DNA of 64,000 nucleotides. It comes from Aureibaculum marinum. GTDB taxonomy: Bacteria; Bacteroidota; Bacteroidia; Flavobacteriales; Flavobacteriaceae. Location of the stretch: positions 248,001 through 312,000 of the forward strand of contig NZ_RPFJ01000002.1 of NCBI RefSeq assembly GCF_003813905.1. Reading direction: 5' to 3'. Under the pieces are notes generated by a model that made no database searches, was not told where the DNA came from, and was given only the letters and a program-made list of their open reading frames with translations. Each line of letters starts with the position of its first letter. The stretch's first letter is position 1. This document shows, piece after piece, positions 9,138-17,910 of this stretch. Both the position numbers and the translations under genes were made by a program.

Positions 9138-9330
9138 TAAGCATTTAAAAACAACTAAACCAGTACAACATTTTGATTAAAAGCACTCAAATTTGTGCTT
9201 AAGATTCATTTTACTTTTTCTGAGTAAAAATTATCTTTATTTGACTAAATAAACCATCCTTTTTATTCGCTTTTTAAGCTTATAAGTAATATTTTTGACA
9301 AACAATATTTTTGGTTAAAATACTTAATCC

Positions 9331-10350
9331 ATGAAGAAATATAAGTCAAAAAACAGATTAAATCCATCGGAATATATTGATGGAATATTAAAAGGAGATC
9401 GGGTTCTTTTATCAAGAGCTATTACCATTATAGAAAGTAATTTGGAAAGTGATAAAATATTAGCCAAAGAAATTGTTCAAGCTATTTTGCCAAGTTCAGG
9501 AAATTCAATTAGAATTGGTATTACTGGAGTTCCTGGTGTTGGAAAAAGTACTTTTATTGAAGTTTTTGGAAAACATTTAATACAACAAGGTCATCGAGTT
9601 GCCATATTATCTATTGACCCTAGCAGCCAACGCTCTAAAGGAAGTATTTTAGGTGACAAAACCAGAATGGAAGAATTAGCAAATTTAGAAGAAGCCTATA
9701 TTAGACCGTCAGCCTCTGGTGATACTCTAGGAGGAGTTTCAAATAAAACTGGAGAGACTGTATTACTTTGTGAAGCTGCTGGATACGATGTTATACTTAT
9801 TGAAACTGTTGGGGTTGGTCAATCTGAAACTGCCGTGCATGGCATGACAGATTTCTTTTTACTATTAATGCTTGCTGGAGCCGGAGACGAATTACAAGGA
9901 ATCAAAAAAGGAATTATGGAAATGGCAGATATGGTAGTTATTAATAAAGCTGATGGCGAAAATGTGAGAATGAGTCAAATGGCAAAAAGACAATACCAAA
10001 ACGCATTACATATATTTCCTCAATCAGAATCAGGTTGGAGCCCTGTTGTAAGTACTGCTTCTGCTATAAAAAACATAGGTATTGATAAGGTTTGGAATGA
10101 AATAAAAAAATATAAAAAGTTAGTATTAGAAAATGGCTATTTTATCAAAAATAGAAATCACCAACAAATACAATGGATGTACAATAATATAAATGAAGAA
10201 TTAAAACAATTATTTTACGGTTCAACAAATATAAAAAGCCATTTACAAACTTTAGAAAAAGATATTATTGAAGCTAAAATTTCTCCTGTAAAAGCCGCAG
10301 AAAAAATTATTGGTGAGTTTAAAAATTCTTTTGAGAAAAACAGTAAATAA
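9331..10350 (+). CDS. meaB: Methylmalonyl-CoA mutase-associated GTPase MeaB
   Basis: G3E-family GTPase that protects and reloads adenosylcobalamin-dependent methylmalonyl-CoA mutase. Motifs in order: Walker A GVPGVGKST near residue 72, the switch region SIDPSSQRSKGSILGDKTRM, switch II ETVGVGQSE, and the guanine-specificity NKAD. A C-terminal helical dimerisation arm completes a 339-residue protein of usual length. It lies directly upstream of a cobalamin riboswitch and transport genes and within 9.6 kb of the mutase subunits, matching its role. Two copies of TATTTTTG (9290-9297, 9306-9313) precede the start as possible -7 elements. Confidence 0.95.
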   Translation: MKKYKSKNRLNPSEYIDGILKGDRVLLSRAITIIESNLESDKILAKEIVQAILPSSGNSIRIGITGVPGVGKSTFIEVFGKHLIQQGHRVAILSIDPSSQRSKGSILGDKTRMEELANLEEAYIRPSASGDTLGGVSNKTGETVLLCEAAGYDVILIETVGVGQSETAVHGMTDFFLLLMLAGAGDELQGIKKGIMEMADMVVINKADGENVRMSQMAKRQYQNALHIFPQSESGWSPVVSTASAIKNIGIDKVWNEIKKYKKLVLENGYFIKNRNHQQIQWMYNNINEELKQLFYGSTNIKSHLQTLEKDIIEAKISPVKAAEKIIGEFKNSFEKNSK

Positions 10351-10497
10351 ATAGAAGTTTATAGTCAAGTTTATTTCATAATTCTCTACAGATTTATTAT
10401 TTATTTTCAGAAAAAAATTCAATTTATTTTTGCTATAAATAATAAAAAAAACTTAGTTTTTTTTCTAAAATTAAGCACCTATCATAAACAGTTTATT

Positions 10498-10505
10498 TAC
10501 CTTTG
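10498..10505 (+). promoter_or_regulatory. -7 promoter element for the riboswitch transcript
   Basis: TACCTTTG matches TAnnTTTG exactly and sits about 7 bases before the first base of the cobalamin riboswitch, so transcription probably begins near 10510. No clear -33 TTTG is seen 19-20 bases upstream. Confidence 0.55.
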
Positions 10506-10511
10506 TACTCG

Positions 10512-10750
10512 CAATGGTTTAACTATGCCTTTCGGTATAGTTAACGAAGAGGGAATCAGGTGAAAATCCTGAACAAACCCGTTACTGTAAGTTCCATTCA
10601 ACATTTTGACAGGTCTAAAACTTTAAAGTGATAAGACCACTCTTTTGCCACTGTTCCAATATTTAGGGATGGGAAGGCTGTTCAAAATGGGAATAAGTCA
10701 GGATACCTGCCACTGCATGTTTTTTTAGAGCTTTCGTGGAATAAAGCTTT
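10512..10750 (+). promoter_or_regulatory. Cobalamin (B12) riboswitch
   Basis: Adenosylcobalamin-sensing leader RNA. It opens with a hairpin (TAACTAT and ATAGTTA arms around 10520-10542), followed by the conserved GGGAATCAGGTGAAAATCC segment, CCCGTTACTGTAAG, GCCACTG, GGGAAGGC, and the diagnostic B12 box AAGTCAGGATACCTGCC (10695-10711). A hairpin after the box, AGCTTT and AAAGCT arms with an 8-base loop (10729-10748), is the probable expression platform. No strong U-tract terminator follows, so control of translation is more likely than termination. It precedes the TonB-dependent receptor gene, which would be switched off when B12 is plentiful. Confidence 0.94.
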
Positions 10751-10832
10751 GAAACCAGATGCAATAATCAAAATTAACATTTGATTTCATTTTTTTCCAT
10801 TGAAGCTATTTGGTCATCATCAAATAGTTTTT

Positions 10833-12884
10833 ATGTATTTATGTAAAAAAGGGGGGTCACACCCTATCAGTACCCTATTGGTAACATGGGTTATGTTATC
10901 AAATATGCTATATGCACAAAGTAACCCTTCAAAAGTTAAGATTGATAAAAGTCTTGACTCTATTGGTAGAACCGTTTTGGGAGAAATCACCCTTATTTCA
11001 ACACGGCATAAGTTTAAGATAAAATCGCCTATGCCCGCTCAAGTATTATCTGAGCAACAATTAAAAAAGTTAAATAGTTTTTCTGTTGCGGATGCAATAC
11101 GCTACTTTTCAGGAGTTCAATTAAAAGATTATGGTGGTGTTGGAGGTCTAAAAACTGTAAATGTAAGAAGCCTAGGAAGTGCTCATACTGCTGTTTTTTA
11201 TGATGGAATGTCTATTAGTAATGCTCAAAACGGACAAGTAGATTTGGGTAAATATTCACTTGATAATATTGAAGCTATAGAACTTTACAATGGCCAAAAA
11301 TCTTCTATACTTCAACCTGCTCGTGGATTATTCTCTTCCAATACCTTATTTTTAAAAACCAAAACCCCACATTTTTCTAAGACTAAAAAATCACAAGTAA
11401 AAGCAACCTTTAAAATAGGTTCTTTTGGTCTTATAAGCCCATCATTTCTTTATCAGCAGAAATTATCTAAAAAATTAGCCTTATCTGCAAGTGCAGAATG
11501 GGTCAAAGCACATGGACGCTATAAATATCGCTATCAAAAAGATGGAGGATACGACACTACCGCTACACGCCAAAATGGTGATATAACTGCTCTACGAAGT
11601 GAATTGTCTTTACACGCAAAACTAAAGGGAGGTGGTAATGCGATACTAAAGGCTTATCTATACAATTCTGAAAGAGGGCTTCCAGGAGCTATTGTAGCCA
11701 ATAGATACAAACATGTACAGAGACAATGGGATACAAATATTTTTGTACACGGCATGTTACAAAATACTTATTTCAAAAAACATAAACTATTAGTCAATTT
11801 AAAATTTAGTAGAGATTACAGCAGATATATAGACCCTGATTACAAAACCCTTGAAGGGGCCTTAGATAATAAATATTATCAAAATGAATTTTATGCCTCC
11901 ATAGTTAATCAATATACACTAAAAAACTGGTGGAGTATATCGTTAGCTACTGACTATTCAGTAAACACGTTAGATGCTAACCTGTATCGTTTTCCATATC
12001 CCACTCGATATTCATACTTAGGTGCATTTTCAAGCCACATGAGTTGGAATCGCTTCAATATTCAGGCAAACTTACTTGGTGGTTATATTGACGAACACGT
12101 AAAATACTATCAACAAGGTGATAATCAATATGTTTTTTGTCCTGTATTATCTGCATCATATCAGCCATTTAACACAAAAAAATTTCGTGTAAGAGCATAC
12201 TATAAAGAATCTTTTCGTATGCCTACCTTTAATGATTTATATTACACTTTTGTAGGCAATAGTTCGTTACGACCAGAATTTACAACACAATATAATTTTG
12301 GAGCTACATACATTAGTCAATCAATAGGTTTTTTACAATCACTCTCTTTACAAGCTGATGTCTATTACAACCACATAAAGGATAAAATTATAGCTATGCC
12401 TTCATCAAATCTTTTTCGTTGGACCATGATGAATCTTGGCGAAGTAGATATTAAAGGGCTTGAAGCAAATGCAAATTTTAGCTTTCAGCTACCTTCAAAA
12501 ACGACGTTAAATTTAGGACTGAATTACACCTATCAACAGGCTATTGACGTCACTAAAAGTACTACTACTTATGGAGACCAAATACCATATACCCCAAAAC
12601 ATAGCGGTACATTAACCTCATCTTTAAATTGGGAAAATTGGCAAATAAACTACAGTTTTATTTATACAGGAGAACGATACAGTCAAAAAGCCAATATCCC
12701 TGTAAATTATGTAAAACCTTGGTACACTAGTGATTTAGCATTTACATGGAATAGTAAATTTTTAAAAATGCCTTTAAAAATAGGTATAGAAGTAAATAAC
12801 GTGTTTAACCAATATTATGATGTAGTTCTAAATTTTCCGATGCCTGGAAGAAACTATCGCTTAAACCTATCACTGATTTTTTAA
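10833..12884 (+). CDS. TonB-dependent receptor, probable vitamin B12 transporter (BtuB-like)
   Basis: Outer-membrane TonB-dependent channel; substrate inferred as cobalamin from the riboswitch directly upstream. A signal peptide (ISTLLVTWVMLSNMLYAQ) is followed by a plug domain: QVLSEQQLKKLNSFSVADAI, GGLKTVNVRSLGSAHTAVFYDG, and IEAIELYNG. A long beta-barrel follows and ends in an aromatic residue (LNLSLIF), as needed for BAM-dependent insertion. It lacks the carboxypeptidase-like domain found in SusC proteins, so it is BtuB/FepA-sized (about 683 residues). I start at ATG 10833; a TTG at 10800 would add 11 residues. An A6G6 run falls in the signal-peptide codons. Confidence 0.88.
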   Translation: MYLCKKGGSHPISTLLVTWVMLSNMLYAQSNPSKVKIDKSLDSIGRTVLGEITLISTRHKFKIKSPMPAQVLSEQQLKKLNSFSVADAIRYFSGVQLKDYGGVGGLKTVNVRSLGSAHTAVFYDGMSISNAQNGQVDLGKYSLDNIEAIELYNGQKSSILQPARGLFSSNTLFLKTKTPHFSKTKKSQVKATFKIGSFGLISPSFLYQQKLSKKLALSASAEWVKAHGRYKYRYQKDGGYDTTATRQNGDITALRSELSLHAKLKGGGNAILKAYLYNSERGLPGAIVANRYKHVQRQWDTNIFVHGMLQNTYFKKHKLLVNLKFSRDYSRYIDPDYKTLEGALDNKYYQNEFYASIVNQYTLKNWWSISLATDYSVNTLDANLYRFPYPTRYSYLGAFSSHMSWNRFNIQANLLGGYIDEHVKYYQQGDNQYVFCPVLSASYQPFNTKKFRVRAYYKESFRMPTFNDLYYTFVGNSSLRPEFTTQYNFGATYISQSIGFLQSLSLQADVYYNHIKDKIIAMPSSNLFRWTMMNLGEVDIKGLEANANFSFQLPSKTTLNLGLNYTYQQAIDVTKSTTTYGDQIPYTPKHSGTLTSSLNWENWQINYSFIYTGERYSQKANIPVNYVKPWYTSDLAFTWNSKFLKMPLKIGIEVNNVFNQYYDVVLNFPMPGRNYRLNLSLIF

Positions 12885-12906
12885 CATAAATAATTATTAA
12901 CAAACA

Positions 12907-14064
12907 ATGAAAACAAATTACAATTTTTGGCTGTTATTCACCTTATCGGTAATAACACTATCAGGATGCCGTTCAGACGACACCATTATTCCTGGTGAAG
13001 AAGAGACATTACCCACAGAAACAGTAACAACTGTAGAAGGGTTTTATTTACTGAACGAAGGCAATATGAATATGAACAAAGCCTCACTAGATTACTACGA
13101 CTACCAAACAGGAACATATAGTCGCAATATCTATGGTGAAGCTAATCCAGAAGCTACCTTAGGTTTAGGAGATGTTGGAAATGATATTGGCATTTACGGA
13201 TCAAAATTATATGCTGTTATTAACAATTCCAACAAGCTAGAGGTTATGGATGTTAAAACTTCCAAACGCATTAAAGTTATTGATATTAAAAACTGTAGAT
13301 ATGTTACATTTTCTAATGGTAAAGCTTATGTAAGTGCTTATGATGGTGAAGTACAATTAGGTGAAACTTCTGCTAATGGATTTGTCGCAGAAATTGATAC
13401 CGTTTCTTTAGAAATTACAAATGCTGTAAAAGTTGGTCGTCAACCTGAAGAAATAGCAATAGTTGGAGAAAAACTATACGTAGCCAACTCAGGAGGTTAT
13501 AGTCCTCCGAATTATGAAAGAACAATCTCTGTCATAGACTTAAACACCTTTACAAAAATTAAAGATATTGATGTTGCTATAAACTTACACCGTCTAAAAG
13601 CAGATGACTATGGTGATTTATATGTAAGCTCTCGTGGAGATTATTATGAAACCCCTTCAAAACTCTTTGTTATTGATACAAAATCAGATTCCGTAAAAAA
13701 ATCATTTGATATTGCTTGTTCTAACTTAACTATTGCTAAAGATACAGCTTATATAATAGGTTCTGAATTCAATTATAGTACGTTTGATTGGGTAATTAAT
13801 TATTCTATGATAGATGTAAAAAGTGAAACTTTATTAGACAATAGTTTTTTACCTCAAACCGTATCTGAAGCCATAAAAACTCCATACGGAATTGCGGTAG
13901 ACCCTGTTTCTTCAACTATTTATATAACAGATGCTGGAGATTATGTTTCTCCCGGAACACTCTATTGTATTGATAAAGATGGCAATACAAAATTTACCGT
14001 AACTACAGGTGACATTCCTGGACATATTACTTTTCAGTTAAAAACAACAACACTTAATCCATAA
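12907..14064 (+). CDS. Surface lipoprotein of the YncE/DUF5074 beta-propeller family (BtuG-like)
   Basis: 385-residue lipoprotein; lipobox LSGC at about residue 21 followed by an acidic stretch (RSDDT), typical of surface export in Bacteroidota. The body carries repeated propeller-blade units (DVKTSKRIKVIDIK, VSLEITNAVKVGRQPEEIAIVGEKLYVAN, ISVIDLNTFTKIKDIDV, GIAVDPVSSTIYITDAGDY). In Bacteroides, BtuG proteins of this general type cap the BtuB receptor and bind cobalamin tightly. Position 23 bases after the receptor gene under a B12 riboswitch supports the same role here. Direct cobalamin binding is inferred. Confidence 0.82.
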   Translation: MKTNYNFWLLFTLSVITLSGCRSDDTIIPGEEETLPTETVTTVEGFYLLNEGNMNMNKASLDYYDYQTGTYSRNIYGEANPEATLGLGDVGNDIGIYGSKLYAVINNSNKLEVMDVKTSKRIKVIDIKNCRYVTFSNGKAYVSAYDGEVQLGETSANGFVAEIDTVSLEITNAVKVGRQPEEIAIVGEKLYVANSGGYSPPNYERTISVIDLNTFTKIKDIDVAINLHRLKADDYGDLYVSSRGDYYETPSKLFVIDTKSDSVKKSFDIACSNLTIAKDTAYIIGSEFNYSTFDWVINYSMIDVKSETLLDNSFLPQTVSEAIKTPYGIAVDPVSSTIYITDAGDYVSPGTLYCIDKDGNTKFTVTTGDIPGHITFQLKTTTLNP

Positions 14065-14083
14065 TTTTTAAAATTTAAAAACC

Positions 14084-15643
14084 ATGAAAAAACTTTTATT
14101 TTTAGTAATAACAACCTTGCTTTTATCTGGCTGTTACAAAGACGATATTGACGATTTAAAAGATGATGTCAATGAATTAAAAGAGCAGATGGCTCAATAC
14201 GAAAATTTGCTTGATGCACTAGACAAAAGACTTTATGTTGTAAGCTATGAATCTAATGATGGTAGCTATGTCATTAAAATGAGTGATGGCTCTGAACTCT
14301 CTGTTCGTAACACTTCTTCTTTTATAGAAATTGGAGAAAATGGCAATTGGTGGATTGATGGTGTAGACTCTGGAAAACCAGCTAAAGGAGATACTGGAGC
14401 TGACGGAAAAGCTCCAAAAATAACTATCGAGTCTAATGGAAATTGGTGGATTAATGGTGTTGATACAGGTGTCTCAGCATCAGGCCAAGACGGAAAAGAT
14501 GCTTCAGAAATTATATCTATATCTTTAGCTGATGGTATTATGACATTTACCTTTGCTGATGGCCGAACAATTAGTATGCAAGCAAGTGTTCCTGAAATAA
14601 GTCTAACAGAACCTACTGAAGGTTTCTCTGTAAATCAAATGCAATGGTTTCGACTTAATCCTGAAATAAATAATACAGAAAATGCTACTTACAAATGGTT
14701 ATTAAACGGAGAAGAAATTGCTGCTACTAGTAATTTACTCCATGTTTTTGCTGAACCAGGAAATTATAATCTAGAATTTATTGCAAAAAATATGGTTGGA
14801 GAAAATTCTAAAACAATTACAATTACTGTTGCTAATAAAACTTATGAAAATAAAATAACAAAAGTTTTTGATTTCCTTCCCGCTCCAGGACAATATACAA
14901 ATGCCATGCCTGAAGCTACCCCAGAAGATACCGATGAAACAATGCGAGAATTGGTAGAAGAAAAATTAACAGCAGGAAGCATGATAAGCCTTGGAGGATT
15001 TGGAGGTTATGTAGAAATGGGGTTTGACCATACTATTATTAACAAAGAAGGTAATGATTTTATAGTATTAGGAAATGCATACAGCAGCTGGGCTGAACCT
15101 GGAATTGTAATGGTATCTTATGATGCTAACGGAAATGGATTACCTGATGATGAATGGTATGAAATTGCTGGGTCTGAACACAACAAACCTTCTACTATTA
15201 AAAATTATGAAATTACATATTACAAACCAGATGAAGAGCCTGCTAATGCAAATGAGCCAAAATATATTCGTTGGAAAGATAATCAAGGTGAAACAGGTTA
15301 CATCTCAAAAAATTCGTTTCATAGACAGTCATTTTATCCTTTATGGAAAGGAGACAGCATTACCTTTAAAGGTACTTACTTAAAATCAAACATTTATGAC
15401 AAATCAGGCACCGGAAGTTTTTGGGTAAACCCTGCATACGAATGGGGTTATGTAGATAATTGGAGTAATAATGATGAAAAAGGAGAAATAGATATCAGTT
15501 GGGCCATAAATAGTGACGGAGAATCTGTAGATTTAAAAGGGGTAGATTTTATAAAAGTATATAGTGCCAATAGAGCTTCAGGAGGATGGTTAGGTGAAGT
15601 TTCAACCGAAGTAAAAGGGTTTATAGATTTAAATTTAGAATAG
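14084..15643 (+). CDS. Surface lipoprotein with DUF4988 and PKD-like domains, probable B12 locus component
   Basis: 519-residue lipoprotein, third gene of the riboswitch transcript (20-base gap). The lipobox LSGC at about 16 is followed by a short coiled coil (DDLKDDVNELKEQMAQYENL) and a DUF4988-like region. A NGNWWI(D/N)GVD(S/T)G unit occurs twice (about residues 85-135), separated by a collagen-like GDTGADGKAP stretch. A PKD/Ig-like domain follows (about 175-250), then a C-terminal domain with GGFGGYVEMGFDHTI and DANGNGLPDDEWYEIAGS motifs that may bind calcium. No catalytic role is visible. It may be a further cobalamin-capture lipoprotein, analogous to BtuH; that is inference from position. 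Confidence 0.75.
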   Translation: MKKLLFLVITTLLLSGCYKDDIDDLKDDVNELKEQMAQYENLLDALDKRLYVVSYESNDGSYVIKMSDGSELSVRNTSSFIEIGENGNWWIDGVDSGKPAKGDTGADGKAPKITIESNGNWWINGVDTGVSASGQDGKDASEIISISLADGIMTFTFADGRTISMQASVPEISLTEPTEGFSVNQMQWFRLNPEINNTENATYKWLLNGEEIAATSNLLHVFAEPGNYNLEFIAKNMVGENSKTITITVANKTYENKITKVFDFLPAPGQYTNAMPEATPEDTDETMRELVEEKLTAGSMISLGGFGGYVEMGFDHTIINKEGNDFIVLGNAYSSWAEPGIVMVSYDANGNGLPDDEWYEIAGSEHNKPSTIKNYEITYYKPDEEPANANEPKYIRWKDNQGETGYISKNSFHRQSFYPLWKGDSITFKGTYLKSNIYDKSGTGSFWVNPAYEWGYVDNWSNNDEKGEIDISWAINSDGESVDLKGVDFIKVYSANRASGGWLGEVSTEVKGFIDLNLE

Positions 15644-15674
15644 AAAATGACTTTTACAATTTAGTCAGAAAAGC

Positions 15675-15707
15675 AAAAAACCCAGCACAATTTATGCTGG
15701 GTTTTTT
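15675..15707. terminator. Bidirectional terminator between the B12 and mutase transcripts
   Basis: AAAAAACCCAGCA (15675-15687) pairs perfectly with TGCTGGGTTTTTT (15695-15707) around a short loop. It has an A run on one side and a T run on the other, and lies between converging genes. Confidence 0.9.
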
Positions 15708-15726
15708 AATAGTATATCTAAAAAAC

Positions 15727-17859
15727 TTATTCTTGTTCTAAATATTTCTCCATTATTTTTATGGCAGATTCAGAAATTACGGTACCAGGACCAAATATGG
15801 CAACTACCTTTCTTTCTAACAAGTAATTATAATCTTGTTCAGGAATCACACCACCTGCAAAAACCATAATATCAGGTCTACCTAATTTTTCTAATTCTTC
15901 AATTAATTGAGGAATTAAAGTTTTATGACCCGCAGCCAAACTTGAAGCACCTACAAAATGAACATCATTTTCTACAGCTTGTTTAGCTACTTCTTCAGGA
16001 GTTTGGAACAATGATCCCATATCTACATCAAAGCCAAGGTCTGCAAAACTAGAGGCCACAACTTTAGCACCTCTATCATGTCCGTCTTGCCCCATTTTAG
16101 CAATCATTACTCTTGGTCTTCTACCTTCAATTTCTGCAAATTTATCAGCTAATTTTTGAGCCTTTGCGAAAGTACTATCACTATCTACTTCTTTACTATA
16201 CACGCCTGTAATTAATTTAGTATCTGCTTTATGACGACCAAAGTGAGCCTCTAAAGCATCTGAAATTTCTCCTAAAGTAGCAAAATTTTCAGCAGCTTCA
16301 ACAGCAAACTCTAATAAATTTCCTTTTCCTGTTTCTGCACATGCAGATAAAGCAGCTAATTTGGCATCAACAACAGATTGATCTCTATTTGCTTTTAATT
16401 TTTTCAATCTCTCAATTTGAGAATTACGTACAACTGTATTGTCAACTTCTAAGATTTCAATATCAGCTTTTTCTTTAGTTTTAAATTTATTTACACCAAC
16501 TAAAATATCTTGACCCGAATCTAATCGTGCTTGTTTACGGGCTGAAGCCTCTTCAATACGCATTTTAGGCACACCCGTTTCAATGGCTTTAGCCATACCG
16601 CCTAACTCTTCAACCTCTTCAATAAGTTTCCATGCTTTTTTGGCAATTTCTTGAGTTAAATACTCCACATAATAAGAACCAGCCCAAGGATCTACAGACT
16701 TAGTAATTTGAGTTTCATCTTGGATAAAAATTTGTGTATTACGTGCAATTCGTGCTGAAAAATCAGTAGGCAACGCAATAGCTTCGTCTAATGCATTAGT
16801 GTGTAATGATTGTGTACCTCCTAATGCTGCAGCCATTGCTTCTACACATGTTCGTGCCACGTTATTAAATGGATCTTGCTCACTCAAACTCCATCCTGAA
16901 GTTTGACTGTGTGTACGCAAAGCCATTGATTTTGGATTTTTTGGATTGAAAGATTTAATAATTTTAGCCCATAACATACGTGCTGCACGCATTTTAGCAA
17001 TTTCCATAAAATGATTCATCCCTACAGCCCAGAAAAAGGACAAACGCGGTGCGAACTCATCTATTTTAAGTCCTGATTTTAATCCAGTTCTGATATATTC
17101 TAAACCATCAGCCAAGGTATAAGCCAATTCAATATCTGCCGTTGCACCTGCCTCTTGCATGTGGTAACCACTAATAGAAATTGAATTAAACTTTGGCATA
17201 TTTTGCGTGGTATATTCAAAAATATCACCGATAATTCTCATTGAAGGTAATGGTGGATAAATATATGTATTACGCACCATAAATTCTTTTAATATATCAT
17301 TTTGAATAGTACCTGAAAGCTTATCTAAAGCAACACCTTGTTTTTTGGCGGCAGCTATATAAAAAGCCATAATTGGCAAAACAGCACCATTCATAGTCAT
17401 AGAAACTGACATTTTATCTAATGGAATTTGATCAAACAAAATTTCCATATCTAGAATAGAGTCAATAGCAACACCCGCCTTACCAACATCTCCTGTTACA
17501 CGAGGGTGATCAGAGTCGTAACCACGATGTGTGGCTAAATCAAAGGCTACCGAAAGCCCCTTTTGTCCTGCTGCTAAATTTCTTCTATAAAAGGCATTAG
17601 ATTCTTCTGCGGTTGAAAAACCAGCATATTGTCTAATTGTCCATGGACGCATTACATACATAGTACTATATGGTCCTCTTAAAAATGGTGGAATACCAGC
17701 CGCAAAGCCTAAATGTTCGGCATTTTTAATGTCTTCTTTTGTAAAATGTTTTTTAACAGGAATACCTTCTGGTGTATTCCAAATATCTTGATTGGTTGCT
17801 ACAGTAATTTTTTCTTTAGCAACTGTATTTATCTTTAAATCTGAAAAATCTGGTTTCAT
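15727..17859 (-). CDS. mutB: Methylmalonyl-CoA mutase, large (cobalamin-binding) subunit
   Basis: Adenosylcobalamin-dependent enzyme interconverting succinyl-CoA and (R)-methylmalonyl-CoA. The TIM-barrel catalytic part begins with [34 protein letters not shown] and holds the acyl-CoA channel ([41 protein letters not shown]). The C-terminal B12 domain has the DxHxxG motif [11 protein letters not shown] near residue 585-595, whose histidine ligates cobalt. The ATG at 17859 (MKPDFSDL) gives about 710 residues; an ATG 33 bases upstream is possible. Last gene of the propionate operon, downstream of mutA. Confidence 0.96.
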   Translation of the reverse strand: MKPDFSDLKINTVAKEKITVATNQDIWNTPEGIPVKKHFTKEDIKNAEHLGFAAGIPPFLRGPYSTMYVMRPWTIRQYAGFSTAEESNAFYRRNLAAGQKGLSVAFDLATHRGYDSDHPRVTGDVGKAGVAIDSILDMEILFDQIPLDKMSVSMTMNGAVLPIMAFYIAAAKKQGVALDKLSGTIQNDILKEFMVRNTYIYPPLPSMRIIGDIFEYTTQNMPKFNSISISGYHMQEAGATADIELAYTLADGLEYIRTGLKSGLKIDEFAPRLSFFWAVGMNHFMEIAKMRAARMLWAKIIKSFNPKNPKSMALRTHSQTSGWSLSEQDPFNNVARTCVEAMAAALGGTQSLHTNALDEAIALPTDFSARIARNTQIFIQDETQITKSVDPWAGSYYVEYLTQEIAKKAWKLIEEVEELGGMAKAIETGVPKMRIEEASARKQARLDSGQDILVGVNKFKTKEKADIEILEVDNTVVRNSQIERLKKLKANRDQSVVDAKLAALSACAETGKGNLLEFAVEAAENFATLGEISDALEAHFGRHKADTKLITGVYSKEVDSDSTFAKAQKLADKFAEIEGRRPRVMIAKMGQDGHDRGAKVVASSFADLGFDVDMGSLFQTPEEVAKQAVENDVHFVGASSLAAGHKTLIPQLIEELEKLGRPDIMVFAGGVIPEQDYNYLLERKVVAIFGPGTVISESAIKIMEKYLEQE

Positions 17860-17910
17860 GTGTATCTTTTTATTGTTTAACAATGGCCTCATATCATCGC
17901 AACAGCGACA

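Noticed and set aside
15120-15383. An 87-codon frame in another reading phase inside the third B12-locus lipoprotein
   Set aside because: Overlaps a longer frame with a clear domain structure on the same strand and has atypical composition.
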